Counted from the first letter of the stretch, positions 43,081 to 52,133 are shown. The stretch is DNA of 64,000 bases from Chryseobacterium gleum (GCA_945862165.1 CAMAXI010000005.1:1-64000); one strand, 5' to 3'. Notes: a model not told the origin generated them from the letters alone. Translations and numbers: made by a program.

Positions 43081-44095
43081 GCAAAAGCTTCTCGAAAACA
43101 CGTTGTACGGAGATGTGTTCTATGCAGTCACATGCTTGTTTTTTTGCACACTTCGGACACTTTTCATCGTGTACCAATATAGAAACATGCTGTCCCAAAG
43201 CGCGCCATCTTCCAGGGTGAATCGGTTTTCGAGGTGAAAATAAACCAATAGTTGTTTTACCGAGTATTCCAGCGATATGAAGCGGACCAGTAGAACAAGC
43301 AACTAAACCATCTGCAGTTGCAATTAAGGTAATTAGTTGGTCTAAGGATAGTTTACCTGTTGAGTCTAAAATTAATGGATGCACAGGTATTTCTGAGCGA
43401 AATTGACTACCTTCTTTTTCAGTCCCCGAGAAAATTACTTGAATACCATTTTCAACTAATTTCTCTGCTAACGTAACATAGTTTGAAACACCCCATTCTA
43501 CTGCGCTTCCTTGTGATTTAGGATGTAGTAGTATTGTTTTGTTACCCGCAGCTAAAAAAGTGGAAATATCTTGCGGTAAATCGATAGTTGGAGCTTGAAA
43601 AGAGCTTAAGTAAGTAGAGTTTTCGGCAATACTCGGTAATGTTTTGACACCCAAATGTCTTAGTAATTCAAAATTGAGTTGCGACTCATGTAACTCTGAA
43701 TTTTTTCGCGTAAAATTGGGCCGCAAATTACACGTCAACAAGTGGTAAACACGATGGGAAGTACCAATACGATGGGGTATTTGCGCTCTGCGTAATAGGC
43801 TTGCGATTTCTTTATTCGGAAAAACATGAATAGCCGTATCTATATTTTTTTCTTTAAAAAATCGAACGCGTTCTTGTAAGGGTAAATTTTGGATATCCTT
43901 CCAATCTAATACCTCATCAATTTCTGGAAGACAACGTAAAATAGGCTCAGTATAGGTATTTCCTAAAAATAATAGTTTACAATCTGGAAATTGGCGTTTT
44001 ATCCATACACAACAAGGTAATGTAAGTACAACATCTCCAATACTGTCGATACGACTAATTAAAATAGTTTTGTTATGTAAATCGAGCAGTTTCAT
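43073..44095 (-). CDS. Glycosyltransferase family 9 (heptosyltransferase-like)
   Basis: 340 residues. Two Rossmann-like halves: N-terminal ILISRIDSIGDVVLTLPCC and the nucleotide-sugar part with KTILLHPKSQGSAVEW and ACSTGPLHIAGILGK. The C-terminus carries a cysteine-rich segment (CPKCAKKQACDCIEH) seen in many family members. GT9 enzymes add heptose or related sugars to the lipopolysaccharide core. The start overlaps the GT2 stop by 4 bases and the end overlaps the UbiA-like gene. Confidence 0.88.
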   Translation of the reverse strand: MKLLDLHNKTILISRIDSIGDVVLTLPCCVWIKRQFPDCKLLFLGNTYTEPILRCLPEIDEVLDWKDIQNLPLQERVRFFKEKNIDTAIHVFPNKEIASLLRRAQIPHRIGTSHRVYHLLTCNLRPNFTRKNSELHESQLNFELLRHLGVKTLPSIAENSTYLSSFQAPTIDLPQDISTFLAAGNKTILLHPKSQGSAVEWGVSNYVTLAEKLVENGIQVIFSGTEKEGSQFRSEIPVHPLILDSTGKLSLDQLITLIATADGLVACSTGPLHIAGILGKTTIGLFSPRKPIHPGRWRALGQHVSILVHDEKCPKCAKKQACDCIEHISVQRVFEKLLHA

Positions 44096-44868
44096 TTACT
44101 TAAAGATACACCTTTTGATCGATGTAAACTACGAAGTTTTCGATATTTTGTAAAGGTCGCAAACGCAGAAATTCTGCAAATTTGAAACCCGACTTTTCCA
44201 TCTAAAAAACCTTTTTTTATAAAATAATCTTTGATAAATTTTACAATCGGACTTAGGTATAATATCAGCAATGGTGCCTTTTTTCCTTTTTGATATTGTG
44301 CTTTTGCTAAGATATCTGTAAAATAGGTAACCTGCTTATAATGATCTTCTAGTGTATAATAGCTATAATGTAAAATATCCCCTTCTAGTTGCTGTGTTTG
44401 ATTAAATTCTTTCTGTAATTCAAATTTATCATGTGGATTATCTCCACCCCAACTTCCTAAACGTGAATCCCATAAGCGTAATTTTGTATCTGGATACCAT
44501 CCACAATGATGCACCCAAGATCCACAATAGTTGGTTAAGCGATGCATGGTATAACCGTTGAATTTCCAGTTTGTTTTGGTCGCTAGAATGGATTGTTTGA
44601 GTTTTTCATCCAATGCTTCATCTGCATCTAGGGAAAGTATATGTGGGAATTTTGCTTGGGTAATAGCCCAATTTTTTTGTTCAATATGTCCTTCAAAAGC
44701 ATGTTGTACAAAATGAACGTTGTATTTTTTACAAATTTCTTCTGTTTTGTCTTTGGAAAATGAGTCCACAATAACAATCTCATCCACCACTCCTTGTAAG
44801 GATGCTAAACATCTTTCAATGTTTCGTTCTTCATTGAAGGTGATTATGACTGCAGAAATGGGTGTCAT
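44092..44868 (-). CDS. Glycosyltransferase family 2 (WaaE/KdtX-like)
   Basis: 258 residues with the GT-A fold: ISAVIITFNEERNIERCL at the N-terminus, the VDSFSKDKTEEIC segment and the metal-binding SLDADEALDE. The pattern with WAITQAKFPH and the C-terminal KGFLDGKVG resembles WaaE/KdtX beta-glycosyltransferases that modify the lipopolysaccharide core. It overlaps GT9 by 4 bases and follows the lytic transglycosylase by 6 bases. Confidence 0.88.
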   Translation of the reverse strand: MTPISAVIITFNEERNIERCLASLQGVVDEIVIVDSFSKDKTEEICKKYNVHFVQHAFEGHIEQKNWAITQAKFPHILSLDADEALDEKLKQSILATKTNWKFNGYTMHRLTNYCGSWVHHCGWYPDTKLRLWDSRLGSWGGDNPHDKFELQKEFNQTQQLEGDILHYSYYTLEDHYKQVTYFTDILAKAQYQKGKKAPLLILYLSPIVKFIKDYFIKKGFLDGKVGFQICRISAFATFTKYRKLRSLHRSKGVSLSK

Positions 44869-44874
44869 AGGTAT

Positions 44875-46737
44875 TTATTTCACACGTAAAATTTCACCTA
44901 CACGAATTGTGTTCGGATCTGTTTTTGGATTTAATTCGTGAAGTTCTTCTGGCGTTAATGAGTGGTTCTCTGCGATATGGTTAAACATATCCCCAGGTTT
45001 AACGGTATAAAAACGTTTTTTTTCGATTGGTTTTACTCGCTCTACAGGTTTTTGTTTACCACCTAGTTCAGGCTGAAACAATTTGACATTAATTAATATC
45101 TTCAATTTCTGATCGATATTTAACCAAGAAGATGTAAGTCCGTTCCACGTTTTGATGTTTTCAAGTGTTACGCTGTAACGTTCTGCAATTGTTTCGATAG
45201 ATTCATTTCGCGCAACTGTATGAAAAATGGTAACAACTGAATCAAAAACAATGGGTTTCGAGGGTACTTCCGTTATCGGTTTTGTTTCAATAATTTCAAC
45301 TTCTTTTTCTTTTATTTTTTCAATTGGTTTTGGTGTAGGTTTTACGATTTCAATCGGTTTCTCGGAAACAACATTTGTTGGGGTAGAGGTAATCGTAGGT
45401 TTAGGGTTACTAAATTTAATTATTTTTAGATTTCTACCTAAAGGTGCAGTATTGTTTCGTAAATAATTCCATTTCTTGACTTCTTCAATCGTAACTTCAT
45501 ATTTTACAGAGATACTATGTAATGTTTCCCCACGTGCAACACGATGCCAAATAGTGGTAGGTTTATCGGAAACAGTAGGAGATGCTATAATTGGAGTTTT
45601 TAGCACTACTCCGTTACTATCTAATATTACTTTAGAGGTATCTACAACTTCCACTGGCTTCGGTTTTGGAGCATATATGCTTTTTTCCAAATTATACAAG
45701 GAATCACCAAACGAAACTAATTTACCGATTTCAGAAAAAGGACCTGTTATGCATTGCTTTGGATCTGTTCCAGGGATATAGCGCGTTTTATAGATAGGAT
45801 TTAATGCTGCAACTTCATCTTCCGACCAAGCAGTTAATTTTTCAATCGTTGACATGTGTATACCTTTCGATAAACATATCGTATCTAATTGATAAAATGT
45901 ATTTTTTGCGGCAGCGGGTTTTATATTATGTTCTTTATGGTAGGTGAGTAAGTAGGCAGCAGCGATAAAATTTGGAACATATCCTTGGGTTTCTCGTGGT
46001 AAATATGGACGAACTTCCCAATAGGTTCTTTTTCCCCCAGATCTACGAATTGCTTTATTTACATTTCCTGGTCCTGCATTATATGCTGCTAAAGCTAAGT
46101 TCCAGTCGCCATAGATACCATATAATTTATTCAAGAATTTACAAGCAGCTTCGGTAGCTTTTACCGGGTCCATACGGTCATCAATGTAGGAGTTTTCTGT
46201 AAGTCCATACATTTTACCCGTTCCATACATGAATTGCCATAAGCCTAATGCTCCAGCAGGCGATTTTACTTGTGGACGAAGTCCACTTTCGATGACGGAT
46301 AAGAATTTTAATTCGATTGGCATGTCGTATTTTGCCAATGTTTGTTCGTATAAATCAAAATAAAGTTTAGATCTACCCAATACAATTTTTGCAAATCCTC
46401 TTCTGTTTTTCACGAAGAATTTGATCATGCCTAAGGTGATATCGTTACAGTCTAGATGAAAAGGGGATAATGCATTAATTTTTTCCAATCTTATGCAATA
46501 TTCATCGTCTGAAATATCTCCAATATTATCCGAATCCATTTCCAGTGCATCGATAAGCGAATCTACTTTTTTATCGTTAGCAACACTGGAATAGTAGTCC
46601 ATTAATGTTTCGTCAAGCATTTTCAGATATGCTTCACTATCCATCGGATGTTTAACCGTAGGTTTAGGGTTTCTCGTTTGAGAAAAAGAGGTCAGTTGAA
46701 TGCCAAGCAAACAAAGTATGAATACAAGACCTCTCAT
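44875..46737 (-). CDS. MltD-like lytic transglycosylase with three LysM domains
   Basis: 620 residues: signal peptide (~1-20), a soluble lytic transglycosylase domain (~135-285) with catalytic E150 in VIESGLRPQ and the conserved AGALGLWQFM and LALAAYNAGPGNV motifs, then three LysM peptidoglycan-binding modules (near 395-440, 505-550 and 570-620, e.g. WHRVARGETLHSISVKY). It cleaves the glycan strand and forms 1,6-anhydro-muramic ends. A proline/lysine-rich linker lies between the second-last modules. Gap to gatA is 7 bases. Confidence 0.92.
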   Translation of the reverse strand: MRGLVFILCLLGIQLTSFSQTRNPKPTVKHPMDSEAYLKMLDETLMDYYSSVANDKKVDSLIDALEMDSDNIGDISDDEYCIRLEKINALSPFHLDCNDITLGMIKFFVKNRRGFAKIVLGRSKLYFDLYEQTLAKYDMPIELKFLSVIESGLRPQVKSPAGALGLWQFMYGTGKMYGLTENSYIDDRMDPVKATEAACKFLNKLYGIYGDWNLALAAYNAGPGNVNKAIRRSGGKRTYWEVRPYLPRETQGYVPNFIAAAYLLTYHKEHNIKPAAAKNTFYQLDTICLSKGIHMSTIEKLTAWSEDEVAALNPIYKTRYIPGTDPKQCITGPFSEIGKLVSFGDSLYNLEKSIYAPKPKPVEVVDTSKVILDSNGVVLKTPIIASPTVSDKPTTIWHRVARGETLHSISVKYEVTIEEVKKWNYLRNNTAPLGRNLKIIKFSNPKPTITSTPTNVVSEKPIEIVKPTPKPIEKIKEKEVEIIETKPITEVPSKPIVFDSVVTIFHTVARNESIETIAERYSVTLENIKTWNGLTSSWLNIDQKLKILINVKLFQPELGGKQKPVERVKPIEKKRFYTVKPGDMFNHIAENHSLTPEELHELNPKTDPNTIRVGEILRVK

Positions 46738-46744
46738 CTTTTTA

Positions 46745-48163
46745 TTAGTTATGTTTAAACTTAGTTTCTAAATATGCTGAGAAATCATACAGATCTTTTT
46801 CTGTGAATGGTGCAGACATAAATTGAATTCCAAAAGGCATTCCGTCATTTCCTTTCCCGTAAGGCAATGAAATCGCTGGGTTACCAGTTAAGTTTGCATG
46901 TACGGTAAAGATATCTTGTAAATACATTTGGATTGGATCATTTACAGCATTCAATTCAAAAGCAGTTGCAGGTGTTGTAGGAGTCAATACAAAATCAAAA
47001 TCCTCAAAAATTGCCTTTGTTTTTTTTTGTAATACCCTTCTAACTTTTTGTCCTTTAGAATAATATGCTTCGTAAAATTCATTCGATAGAACGAATGTTC
47101 CCGCCATGATTCTACGTTTTACTTCCGGACCAAATCCTTCTGAACGTGATTTTTTATAGGTTGCTTCCACACCTACTGCATCTTTTGCACGGTATCCATA
47201 ATGAACACCATCAAAACGAGATAAGTTAGAAGAAGCTTCTGCAGTAGAAAGTACGTAATAGGTAGGAACCATGTAATCCAAATACGGGAAAGAAACAGGT
47301 TCAACAGTATGTCCGTCTGCTTTTAATGTTGCAATCACTTCGTCCATACGTGCTTTCACTTCTGGTTGCATACCTTCCATTTCATACGCTTCTTGAATGT
47401 AAGCAATGCGTTTTTTATCTGAAGTAGGAGTCAATGTATACGAACCAACTTCTCTGGAAGTCGATGTACTATCCATTGGGTCTTTACCAGACATAATTTC
47501 TGTCACCAAGGCATTGTCTTCCAAGGTATTTGTAAATGCTCCAATTTGGTCGAACGAAGAAGCATAGGCAATTAAACCATAGCGACTAATTCTTCCATAG
47601 GTAGGTTTGATTCCGTAAGTTCCAGTAAAAGATGCAGGTTGACGGATAGATCCACCAGTATCACTACCTAACGAAACCGTACAAAGGTGTGCAGCTACAG
47701 AAGCAGCAGAACCTCCGGAGGAACCACCAGGTACCGTATTTGTATTTAGAGGGTTACGTACTGGACCAAAAGCGGAGTTTTCGTTGGAACTACCCATTGC
47801 AAATTCGTCGCAGTTTAATCTTCCGATGACAATCGCATCTTCGTTTAGTAAACGCTCTAAAGCTGTTGCTGTGTATAAAGATTCAAAACCTTCTAAGATT
47901 TTAGAAGAGGCAGATACTTTGTGGCCTTTGTAACAAATATTATCCTTGATACCAATGACCATACCTGCTAAGCGACCAGCATTACCCGCTTTGATTTTTT
48001 CATCTACGCGTAATGCATTTTCACGCACAGAGTCTGTAAATACTTCTAAAAAAGCATTTAGTTCTTTGTGTGCATCGATACGTTTCAGGTAACTTTCCGT
48101 TATTTCCAATAAAGAAACACCTGAAGCAAGTGCAGACTTTACTTCAGCAAAATTTTTATACAT
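46745..48163 (-). CDS. gatA: Asp-tRNA(Asn)/Glu-tRNA(Gln) amidotransferase subunit A
   Basis: 472 residues from ATG 48163 (MYKNFAEVKSALASG); a longer frame to 48220 runs into tatA and is rejected. The amidase triad is intact: K73 in VIGIKDNI, S148 in PGGSSGGS and S172 in SDTGGSIRQ. GatA hydrolyses glutamine and delivers ammonia for tRNA-dependent amidation. gatB and gatC are not in this window. It starts 10 bases after tatA and is followed closely by the lytic transglycosylase. Confidence 0.95.
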   Translation of the reverse strand: MYKNFAEVKSALASGVSLLEITESYLKRIDAHKELNAFLEVFTDSVRENALRVDEKIKAGNAGRLAGMVIGIKDNICYKGHKVSASSKILEGFESLYTATALERLLNEDAIVIGRLNCDEFAMGSSNENSAFGPVRNPLNTNTVPGGSSGGSAASVAAHLCTVSLGSDTGGSIRQPASFTGTYGIKPTYGRISRYGLIAYASSFDQIGAFTNTLEDNALVTEIMSGKDPMDSTSTSREVGSYTLTPTSDKKRIAYIQEAYEMEGMQPEVKARMDEVIATLKADGHTVEPVSFPYLDYMVPTYYVLSTAEASSNLSRFDGVHYGYRAKDAVGVEATYKKSRSEGFGPEVKRRIMAGTFVLSNEFYEAYYSKGQKVRRVLQKKTKAIFEDFDFVLTPTTPATAFELNAVNDPIQMYLQDIFTVHANLTGNPAISLPYGKGNDGMPFGIQFMSAPFTEKDLYDFSAYLETKFKHN

Positions 48164-48173
48164 AGAAGGAGAA

Positions 48174-48341
48174 TTAAGCTTCTTTTTTGTCCTCGTCTGT
48201 AGATTCTCCTTTAGAAGCATCTTTGAATTCTTTCATCCCTTTTCCAAGGCCTTTCATTAATTCTGGAATTTTTTTACCTCCAAATAATAAAAGTACAACT
48301 GCAAGAATTAATATGATTTCTGTAGCACCAAATTTTCCCAT
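48174..48341 (-). CDS. tatA: Sec-independent (Tat) translocase protein TatA
   Basis: 55 residues, ATG at 48341 and TAA at 48174-48176. The N-terminal membrane helix ([19 protein letters not shown]) is followed by the amphipathic helix with [18 protein letters not shown] and a short acidic/lysine tail, exactly the TatA/E layout. TatA oligomers form the translocation pore for folded twin-arginine substrates. First gene of a long minus-strand run; a -7 promoter box lies 30 bases upstream. tatC is not adjacent. Confidence 0.92.
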   Translation of the reverse strand: MGKFGATEIILILAVVLLLFGGKKIPELMKGLGKGMKEFKDASKGESTDEDKKEA

Positions 48342-48370
48342 TTCGAATAGTATATATATTTAACGAAGTA

Positions 48371-48378
48371 CAAAGTTA
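48371..48378 (-). promoter_or_regulatory. tatA promoter -7 box
   Basis: On the minus strand TAACTTTG (TAnnTTTG) lies 29 bases before the tatA ATG. A TTG is present upstream only at short spacing (11 bases). It is the likely promoter of tatA-gatA and perhaps the following envelope genes. Confidence 0.45.
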
Positions 48379-48418
48379 CTCAATAAAAACAATTTTCGGG
48401 GTACGATTCTCAATCTTT

Positions 48419-49303
48419 TTAGCCTTCGTTGAGGGAAGAAATAGCTTCTTTTAAATCGGTATGTTTGAATGTAAAACCTTCTTTTGTTAATTTTTCATGA
48501 CTTGCTTGAACGCCCTCTAAGAGGAGCATTGACATTTCTCCAAAGAGTAGTTTTACCATAAATGCAGGTAGGTTCGGCAACCTTATTTTTTTAGAAATAC
48601 TTTCCGCACAAATTGCTGTAAATTCCTTATTGGTGGATGTCTCTGCAACTGCATTAAATGCTCCTGCAAGTTGGTGTTGTAACACAAAATCAAAAATACG
48701 CTCTAAATCTACATAATGTATCCAAGGCATTGCTTGATTTCCATCTCCTAAAGCTGCACCAAAACCAGCTTGAATAGGTTTCATAATTTCTACTAATGCG
48801 CCACCTTGCTTGTCTAATACAGGACTAATACGAATTTTACTAACCAAACAGTGCGGACTAAAAAGCTCTGACGTTTCCTCCCATTGTTTGACCAGTTGAG
48901 AAACAAAGTCCGTCCCGAAGCCATCGGTTTCTGTATAGACTTTTGCTTGATTCAAGGGATAACAATTAATCCCTGAAGCAGTAATGTAATGACTTAGTTT
49001 TGGAAAATATTGGATGTTTTCCAAAAGAAATTGAGCAGGTTGAATACGTGAATCTAACAATTCCTTTTTGTAGGAGTTCGACCATCGTTTTCCGGCCAAA
49101 GATGTACCACACAAGTTAATGAGGTGGGTGATGGTTCCTAATTTTTTGGTATCGATTTCATGTGTACTTGGATTCCAGAAGATGTGGTTTGAAGCAGTTG
49201 GTTTGCGTGTAAGGATAAACACAACATTTTCAGTGGATTCGAGGTAAGTCGTTAATCGTTTTCCGATGAGGCCGGTTCCTCCAGCGATAAGGATGTTGTT
49301 CAT
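48419..49303 (-). CDS. TIGR01777 family SDR epimerase (YfcH-like)
   Basis: 294 residues. Rossmann start NILIAGGTGLIGKRLTTYL; the family-typical HLINLCGTSLAGKRWSNSYK and SGINCYP (the usual SAxGxYG segment, here with Ser-Gly-Ile-Asn-Cys-Tyr) follow, plus the C-terminal DUF1731 part (RLPNLPAFMVKLLFGEMSMLL). A nucleotide-sugar-epimerase-like fold of unknown substrate, sometimes linked to cell-division inhibition (SulA-like naming). The altered SAIGYYG motif is noted. It ends 78 bases before tatA starts on the same strand. Confidence 0.85.
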   Translation of the reverse strand: MNNILIAGGTGLIGKRLTTYLESTENVVFILTRKPTASNHIFWNPSTHEIDTKKLGTITHLINLCGTSLAGKRWSNSYKKELLDSRIQPAQFLLENIQYFPKLSHYITASGINCYPLNQAKVYTETDGFGTDFVSQLVKQWEETSELFSPHCLVSKIRISPVLDKQGGALVEIMKPIQAGFGAALGDGNQAMPWIHYVDLERIFDFVLQHQLAGAFNAVAETSTNKEFTAICAESISKKIRLPNLPAFMVKLLFGEMSMLLLEGVQASHEKLTKEGFTFKHTDLKEAISSLNEG

Positions 49304-49321
49304 AGGGGTGAAGATAAAGAT

Positions 49322-49690
49322 TTACTTTGCCAAAGGATAATTTTTTATTAAAATACTCGCTGAAATATGTAGCATATGTTCCAATTCTCGGATCATATCT
49401 ACCGTCAATTTTTTCTTTCTATTTAGTACTTCTGAAACAGCACTTTTTCCTCCTAATATACCAACTAAATCTTTTTGTTTGAGATTCATTTCTTCCATTC
49501 TAATCTTGATTGCTTCAATAGGATCTGGTGCTTCGATAGGATAGTATTTGTTTTCATAGTTTTCAATCAACATAGAAAGAATTTCCGCTTCATTACCATC
49601 TTCCGTGTCAATGGGTGCGTCAAAAATGATTTCTAAACGCTTTAATGCATTACGGTAATCTGCTTCTGATTTGATTAGTTTAATTTCCAT
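49322..49690 (-). CDS. higA: HigA-like antitoxin (XRE)
   Basis: 122 residues. The C-terminal half is an XRE helix-turn-helix (KQKDLVGILGGKSAVSEVLNRKKKL) with a preceding dimerisation/toxin-binding part, the COG5499 HigA layout. It follows higB by 4 bases, the toxin-first order typical of HigBA, and should both neutralise HigB and repress the shared promoter, which has an inverted repeat at 50015-50041. Confidence 0.88.
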   Translation of the reverse strand: MEIKLIKSEADYRNALKRLEIIFDAPIDTEDGNEAEILSMLIENYENKYYPIEAPDPIEAIKIRMEEMNLKQKDLVGILGGKSAVSEVLNRKKKLTVDMIRELEHMLHISASILIKNYPLAK

Positions 49691-49694
49691 GTGC

Positions 49695-49991
49695 TTAAAT
49701 TGTATATGCGTTTATTTTATCGTATTCTTGATGTGTCCCAATAAAACGAATAAATGCCCATTGTTTTTCAAAATTGAATTTTACGATTAATCGGTAAGAA
49801 TTTCCTTTTATGTTAAAAACAACTCTGCTATCTTTCAAAATACTTGCGTTTACATAGGTGTTTTTTATATCATTTGGAGATTCCCACCTTAATATTTTGG
49901 CATTTTCATACCATGTTTTCAAATATTGTTCAGAATCTGGATACTTTTCCCAAAATTCTCTTAGCGTGCTTTTAGCAATAATTCTATTCAT
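49695..49991 (-). CDS. higB: HigB-like mRNA interferase toxin
   Basis: 98 residues. RelE/HigB-family toxin (HigB_toxin type): RIIAKSTLREFWEKYPDSE, the central VVFNIKGNSYRLIVKFNF strand pair and the C-terminal FIRFIGTHQEYDKIN with the catalytic-type His/Tyr end. These toxins cut mRNA on the ribosome. The antitoxin gene follows 4 bases downstream. Confidence 0.88.
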   Translation of the reverse strand: MNRIIAKSTLREFWEKYPDSEQYLKTWYENAKILRWESPNDIKNTYVNASILKDSRVVFNIKGNSYRLIVKFNFEKQWAFIRFIGTHQEYDKINAYTI

Positions 49992-50003
49992 TTTCTACTT
50001 ATT

Positions 50004-50041
50004 CAAAGGTAATAAAAAAGTTCTTGTTTTTAGAACTTTTT
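50004..50041 (-). promoter_or_regulatory. higBA promoter with HigA operator-like inverted repeat
   Basis: The minus-strand -7 box TACCTTTG (50004-50011) is 12 bases before the higB ATG. Immediately upstream is a 10-bp inverted repeat AAAAAGTTCT/AGAACTTTTT (50015-50024 and 50032-50041) with a 7-base spacer, where a HigA dimer could block RNA polymerase. It could also act as a weak terminator. Confidence 0.5.
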
Positions 50042-50111
50042 GAATTCTTTTATTTAAGTTAGCTAAATAGTTGATTTGTTACAAGGGAATAGATTTAAAA
50101 TATTGAAGTTT

Positions 50112-50144
50112 TCAAAAACAAAAAAGAAGCCTTGTGAGCCTCTT
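50112..50144 (-). terminator. Terminator of the secreted-protein gene
   Basis: On the minus strand an 8-bp stem with two G-U pairs (AAGAGGCT and its partner, 50124-50144) is followed by a T-rich tract (50112-50123). It lies 5 bases after the stop at 50150. Confidence 0.65.
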
Positions 50145-50149
50145 GAATG

Positions 50150-51790
50150 TTATTTTGTGATTGAAAGTTGACCGATGAATTTGGGCTTTTTCCCATCATT
50201 TCCCATCAGAGTTAATACAGTAGAACCTAGGTAATAAAAATTATCAACTCCTTGAAATTCATGTTTTTCAGGAGTAAAGAATTTTTCTTCAAAATTTTTA
50301 GATTTTTTATTATTTACATGGATGAAATTAATTTCTGTTTGTCCAGTTTCATGATTTGTAACCCAATAATACAAGCGATTATGTTTCATTTCAACTTCAT
50401 CATCATCTGCTCCAACACCAAATATTCGTTTGGTATCTTTAACATCCCAACCAAATATTAGAAATGAATGTGAATTTGTATTCAGACTGAACATATCATC
50501 AGAACTTATTACATCAACGTATGAAGTAGTTCTTTTTATCGGTGTCATGAATTTTTCAATAGCATTATTTGAAAAAACGATAGGAACGATATCATCTTTG
50601 TATATATAAGTATATGTACTAGATCCTGTTTGACTATTTGTAAATGTATTATTTTGTACAAGTGTTTTTGTTGCGAATAATATTAATTTACCATTAGAAT
50701 TTATTAATTCGTCAATTTCATAGTTCATTAAATTTTTGTCTGTTTTATTGTTTCCAAATAGAATATAAGCTTCTTTTTTATCCAATTTTGGATATAAAGT
50801 GTTTAATTGTTCTTGATTGAATTCTATGAAATTTACTTTCGAAGGTTTGAATAGGGTCTCATCTATTTCAAATGTAAATATGCCGGATTTCTTTTCAGAT
50901 AGATTTTCAGTTTCTTTTGTGATATATGTACCTATGTATTTTGTTACATTATTTTCTGTGTATGATTTTAAGGACATAATCAATTTTCCTTCAATTTTAT
51001 TTCCAAGCGTTAGTTTTTTGTTTAAAGTTGGGTTTATTATCAAAAAGTTTTTTTGAGCTTTGATAAATAAATTTCCATCATTTAATTGAGAATAATCGCC
51101 ATAAATCGGTAGTATTTCGTCTGATTTCGAACTATATGGTACTTCTAAATTTATGTTTTTAGTTATTGCTAAATTGGGATTGATTGTTCGTATTTCAATT
51201 TTATAATTTTTATTTTGTGTTGCCTCCGTTGCACTACTTTCGCTAACAATTATAATATTTTCTCTCGTAGGGTTTGTACATATTATGAAAGCAGGGTCTT
51301 TTACTTTGTATTCATTACATGGTAGTTCACATATTTTTTTTAATGGTTGTAATGGCTTAAGTGTAAGGTCAAAAGTTTGACAATATAATTCTGACTTTAG
51401 CATAGAAACTGTTTGTTGGCTATACCAAAAAACATACATTACATTGTTTTGAATTACAGATTTATAATACTCTAAATTGGAATAGACTTTTTCAGAAGTT
51501 TTTGTATCTGGAAACCCCATTAAATTTACTGCTAATTCTTCTTTTTTTGTAGATTTATTATACGCGATAAGTTTACATTTAATATTTGATTTGGAATTAT
51601 CGTCCAATAATTTAGTTTTATAATCATAAATATTGGCATATATATAGTTATCGCTTTCTCCAATTAATTGATTCAAAAATCCATTTTCTTTTTTGTATTC
51701 GATTTTATCTGACCACTCCAAATTCAAACTTTGTCCGAAGCTTATCACACCTACAAACAACATACATACTAAAGCAATTCCTTTTTTCAT
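50150..51790 (-). CDS. Secreted protein of unknown family
   Basis: 546 residues from ATG 51790 (MKKGIALVCMLFVGVISFGQ, a clear signal peptide); the frame opens 13 codons earlier but through lysine-rich residues unlikely at a secreted N-terminus. The rest is strand-rich, with repeated DSDNYIYANIYDYK-like and YWVTNHETGQTEINFIHVN-like blades, suggesting a beta-propeller, but no family was recognised. Its promoter region is shared with the divergent small XRE regulator and contains a palindrome, which suggests a regulated pair. Confidence 0.7.
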   Translation of the reverse strand: MKKGIALVCMLFVGVISFGQSLNLEWSDKIEYKKENGFLNQLIGESDNYIYANIYDYKTKLLDDNSKSNIKCKLIAYNKSTKKEELAVNLMGFPDTKTSEKVYSNLEYYKSVIQNNVMYVFWYSQQTVSMLKSELYCQTFDLTLKPLQPLKKICELPCNEYKVKDPAFIICTNPTRENIIIVSESSATEATQNKNYKIEIRTINPNLAITKNINLEVPYSSKSDEILPIYGDYSQLNDGNLFIKAQKNFLIINPTLNKKLTLGNKIEGKLIMSLKSYTENNVTKYIGTYITKETENLSEKKSGIFTFEIDETLFKPSKVNFIEFNQEQLNTLYPKLDKKEAYILFGNNKTDKNLMNYEIDELINSNGKLILFATKTLVQNNTFTNSQTGSSTYTYIYKDDIVPIVFSNNAIEKFMTPIKRTTSYVDVISSDDMFSLNTNSHSFLIFGWDVKDTKRIFGVGADDDEVEMKHNRLYYWVTNHETGQTEINFIHVNNKKSKNFEEKFFTPEKHEFQGVDNFYYLGSTVLTLMGNDGKKPKFIGQLSITK

Positions 51791-51803
51791 TTTCTTTTTT
51801 TTG

Positions 51804-51849
51804 CAAATATATAAATCAGTTGTATACAACCGATTATTTACAATCAGTT
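51804..51849. promoter_or_regulatory. Shared operator/promoter between secreted protein and XRE gene
   Basis: A 22-bp near-perfect palindrome (51814-51835; AATCAGTTGTATACAACCGATT has 2 imperfect positions) is followed by another AATCAGTT half-site at 51842-51849. The minus-strand -7 box TATATTTG (51804-51811) lies next to it, 13 bases before the secreted-protein ATG. The XRE gene starts at 51881, so the regulator could repress both directions. Confidence 0.55.
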
Positions 51850-51880
51850 ATTTGTACTTTTTTGCAATTAATTTTCCCTC

Positions 51881-52114
51881 ATGGAAAAGCGAATTCGAAA
51901 AACAACAATGCATCCCGAAGTAATTGCCTTGGGGAAACGTATTGAGTCGATCATAAAATCCAAGAATTTGAAAACCCGTTATGTTGCCTACGATGCCGAT
52001 TTAGATGTGGAGAATTTACGCAAGTACATCAAAGGTCGCCAAGAAATGAAATACACTACTTTTTTACGTATCGCTAAAGCTTTGAGTGTTAGTCCTTGTG
52101 AGTTGGTGGAGTAG
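51881..52114 (+). CDS. Small HTH (XRE) transcriptional regulator
   Basis: 77 residues, almost wholly a single XRE domain (LKTRYVAYDADLDVENLRKYIKGRQEMKY cut to core: VENLRKYIKGR), with KYTTFLRIAKALSVSPCEL as the end of the domain. Divergent from the secreted-protein gene with a shared palindrome, so it is the probable regulator of that locus. No toxin partner is adjacent. Confidence 0.82.
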   Translation: MEKRIRKTTMHPEVIALGKRIESIIKSKNLKTRYVAYDADLDVENLRKYIKGRQEMKYTTFLRIAKALSVSPCELVE

Positions 52115-52133
52115 GGTTTTGCTATTTTGAATA

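Noticed and set aside
48164-48220. Longer GatA N-terminus
   Set aside because: It reads into tatA in another frame. The family starts at MYKNF.
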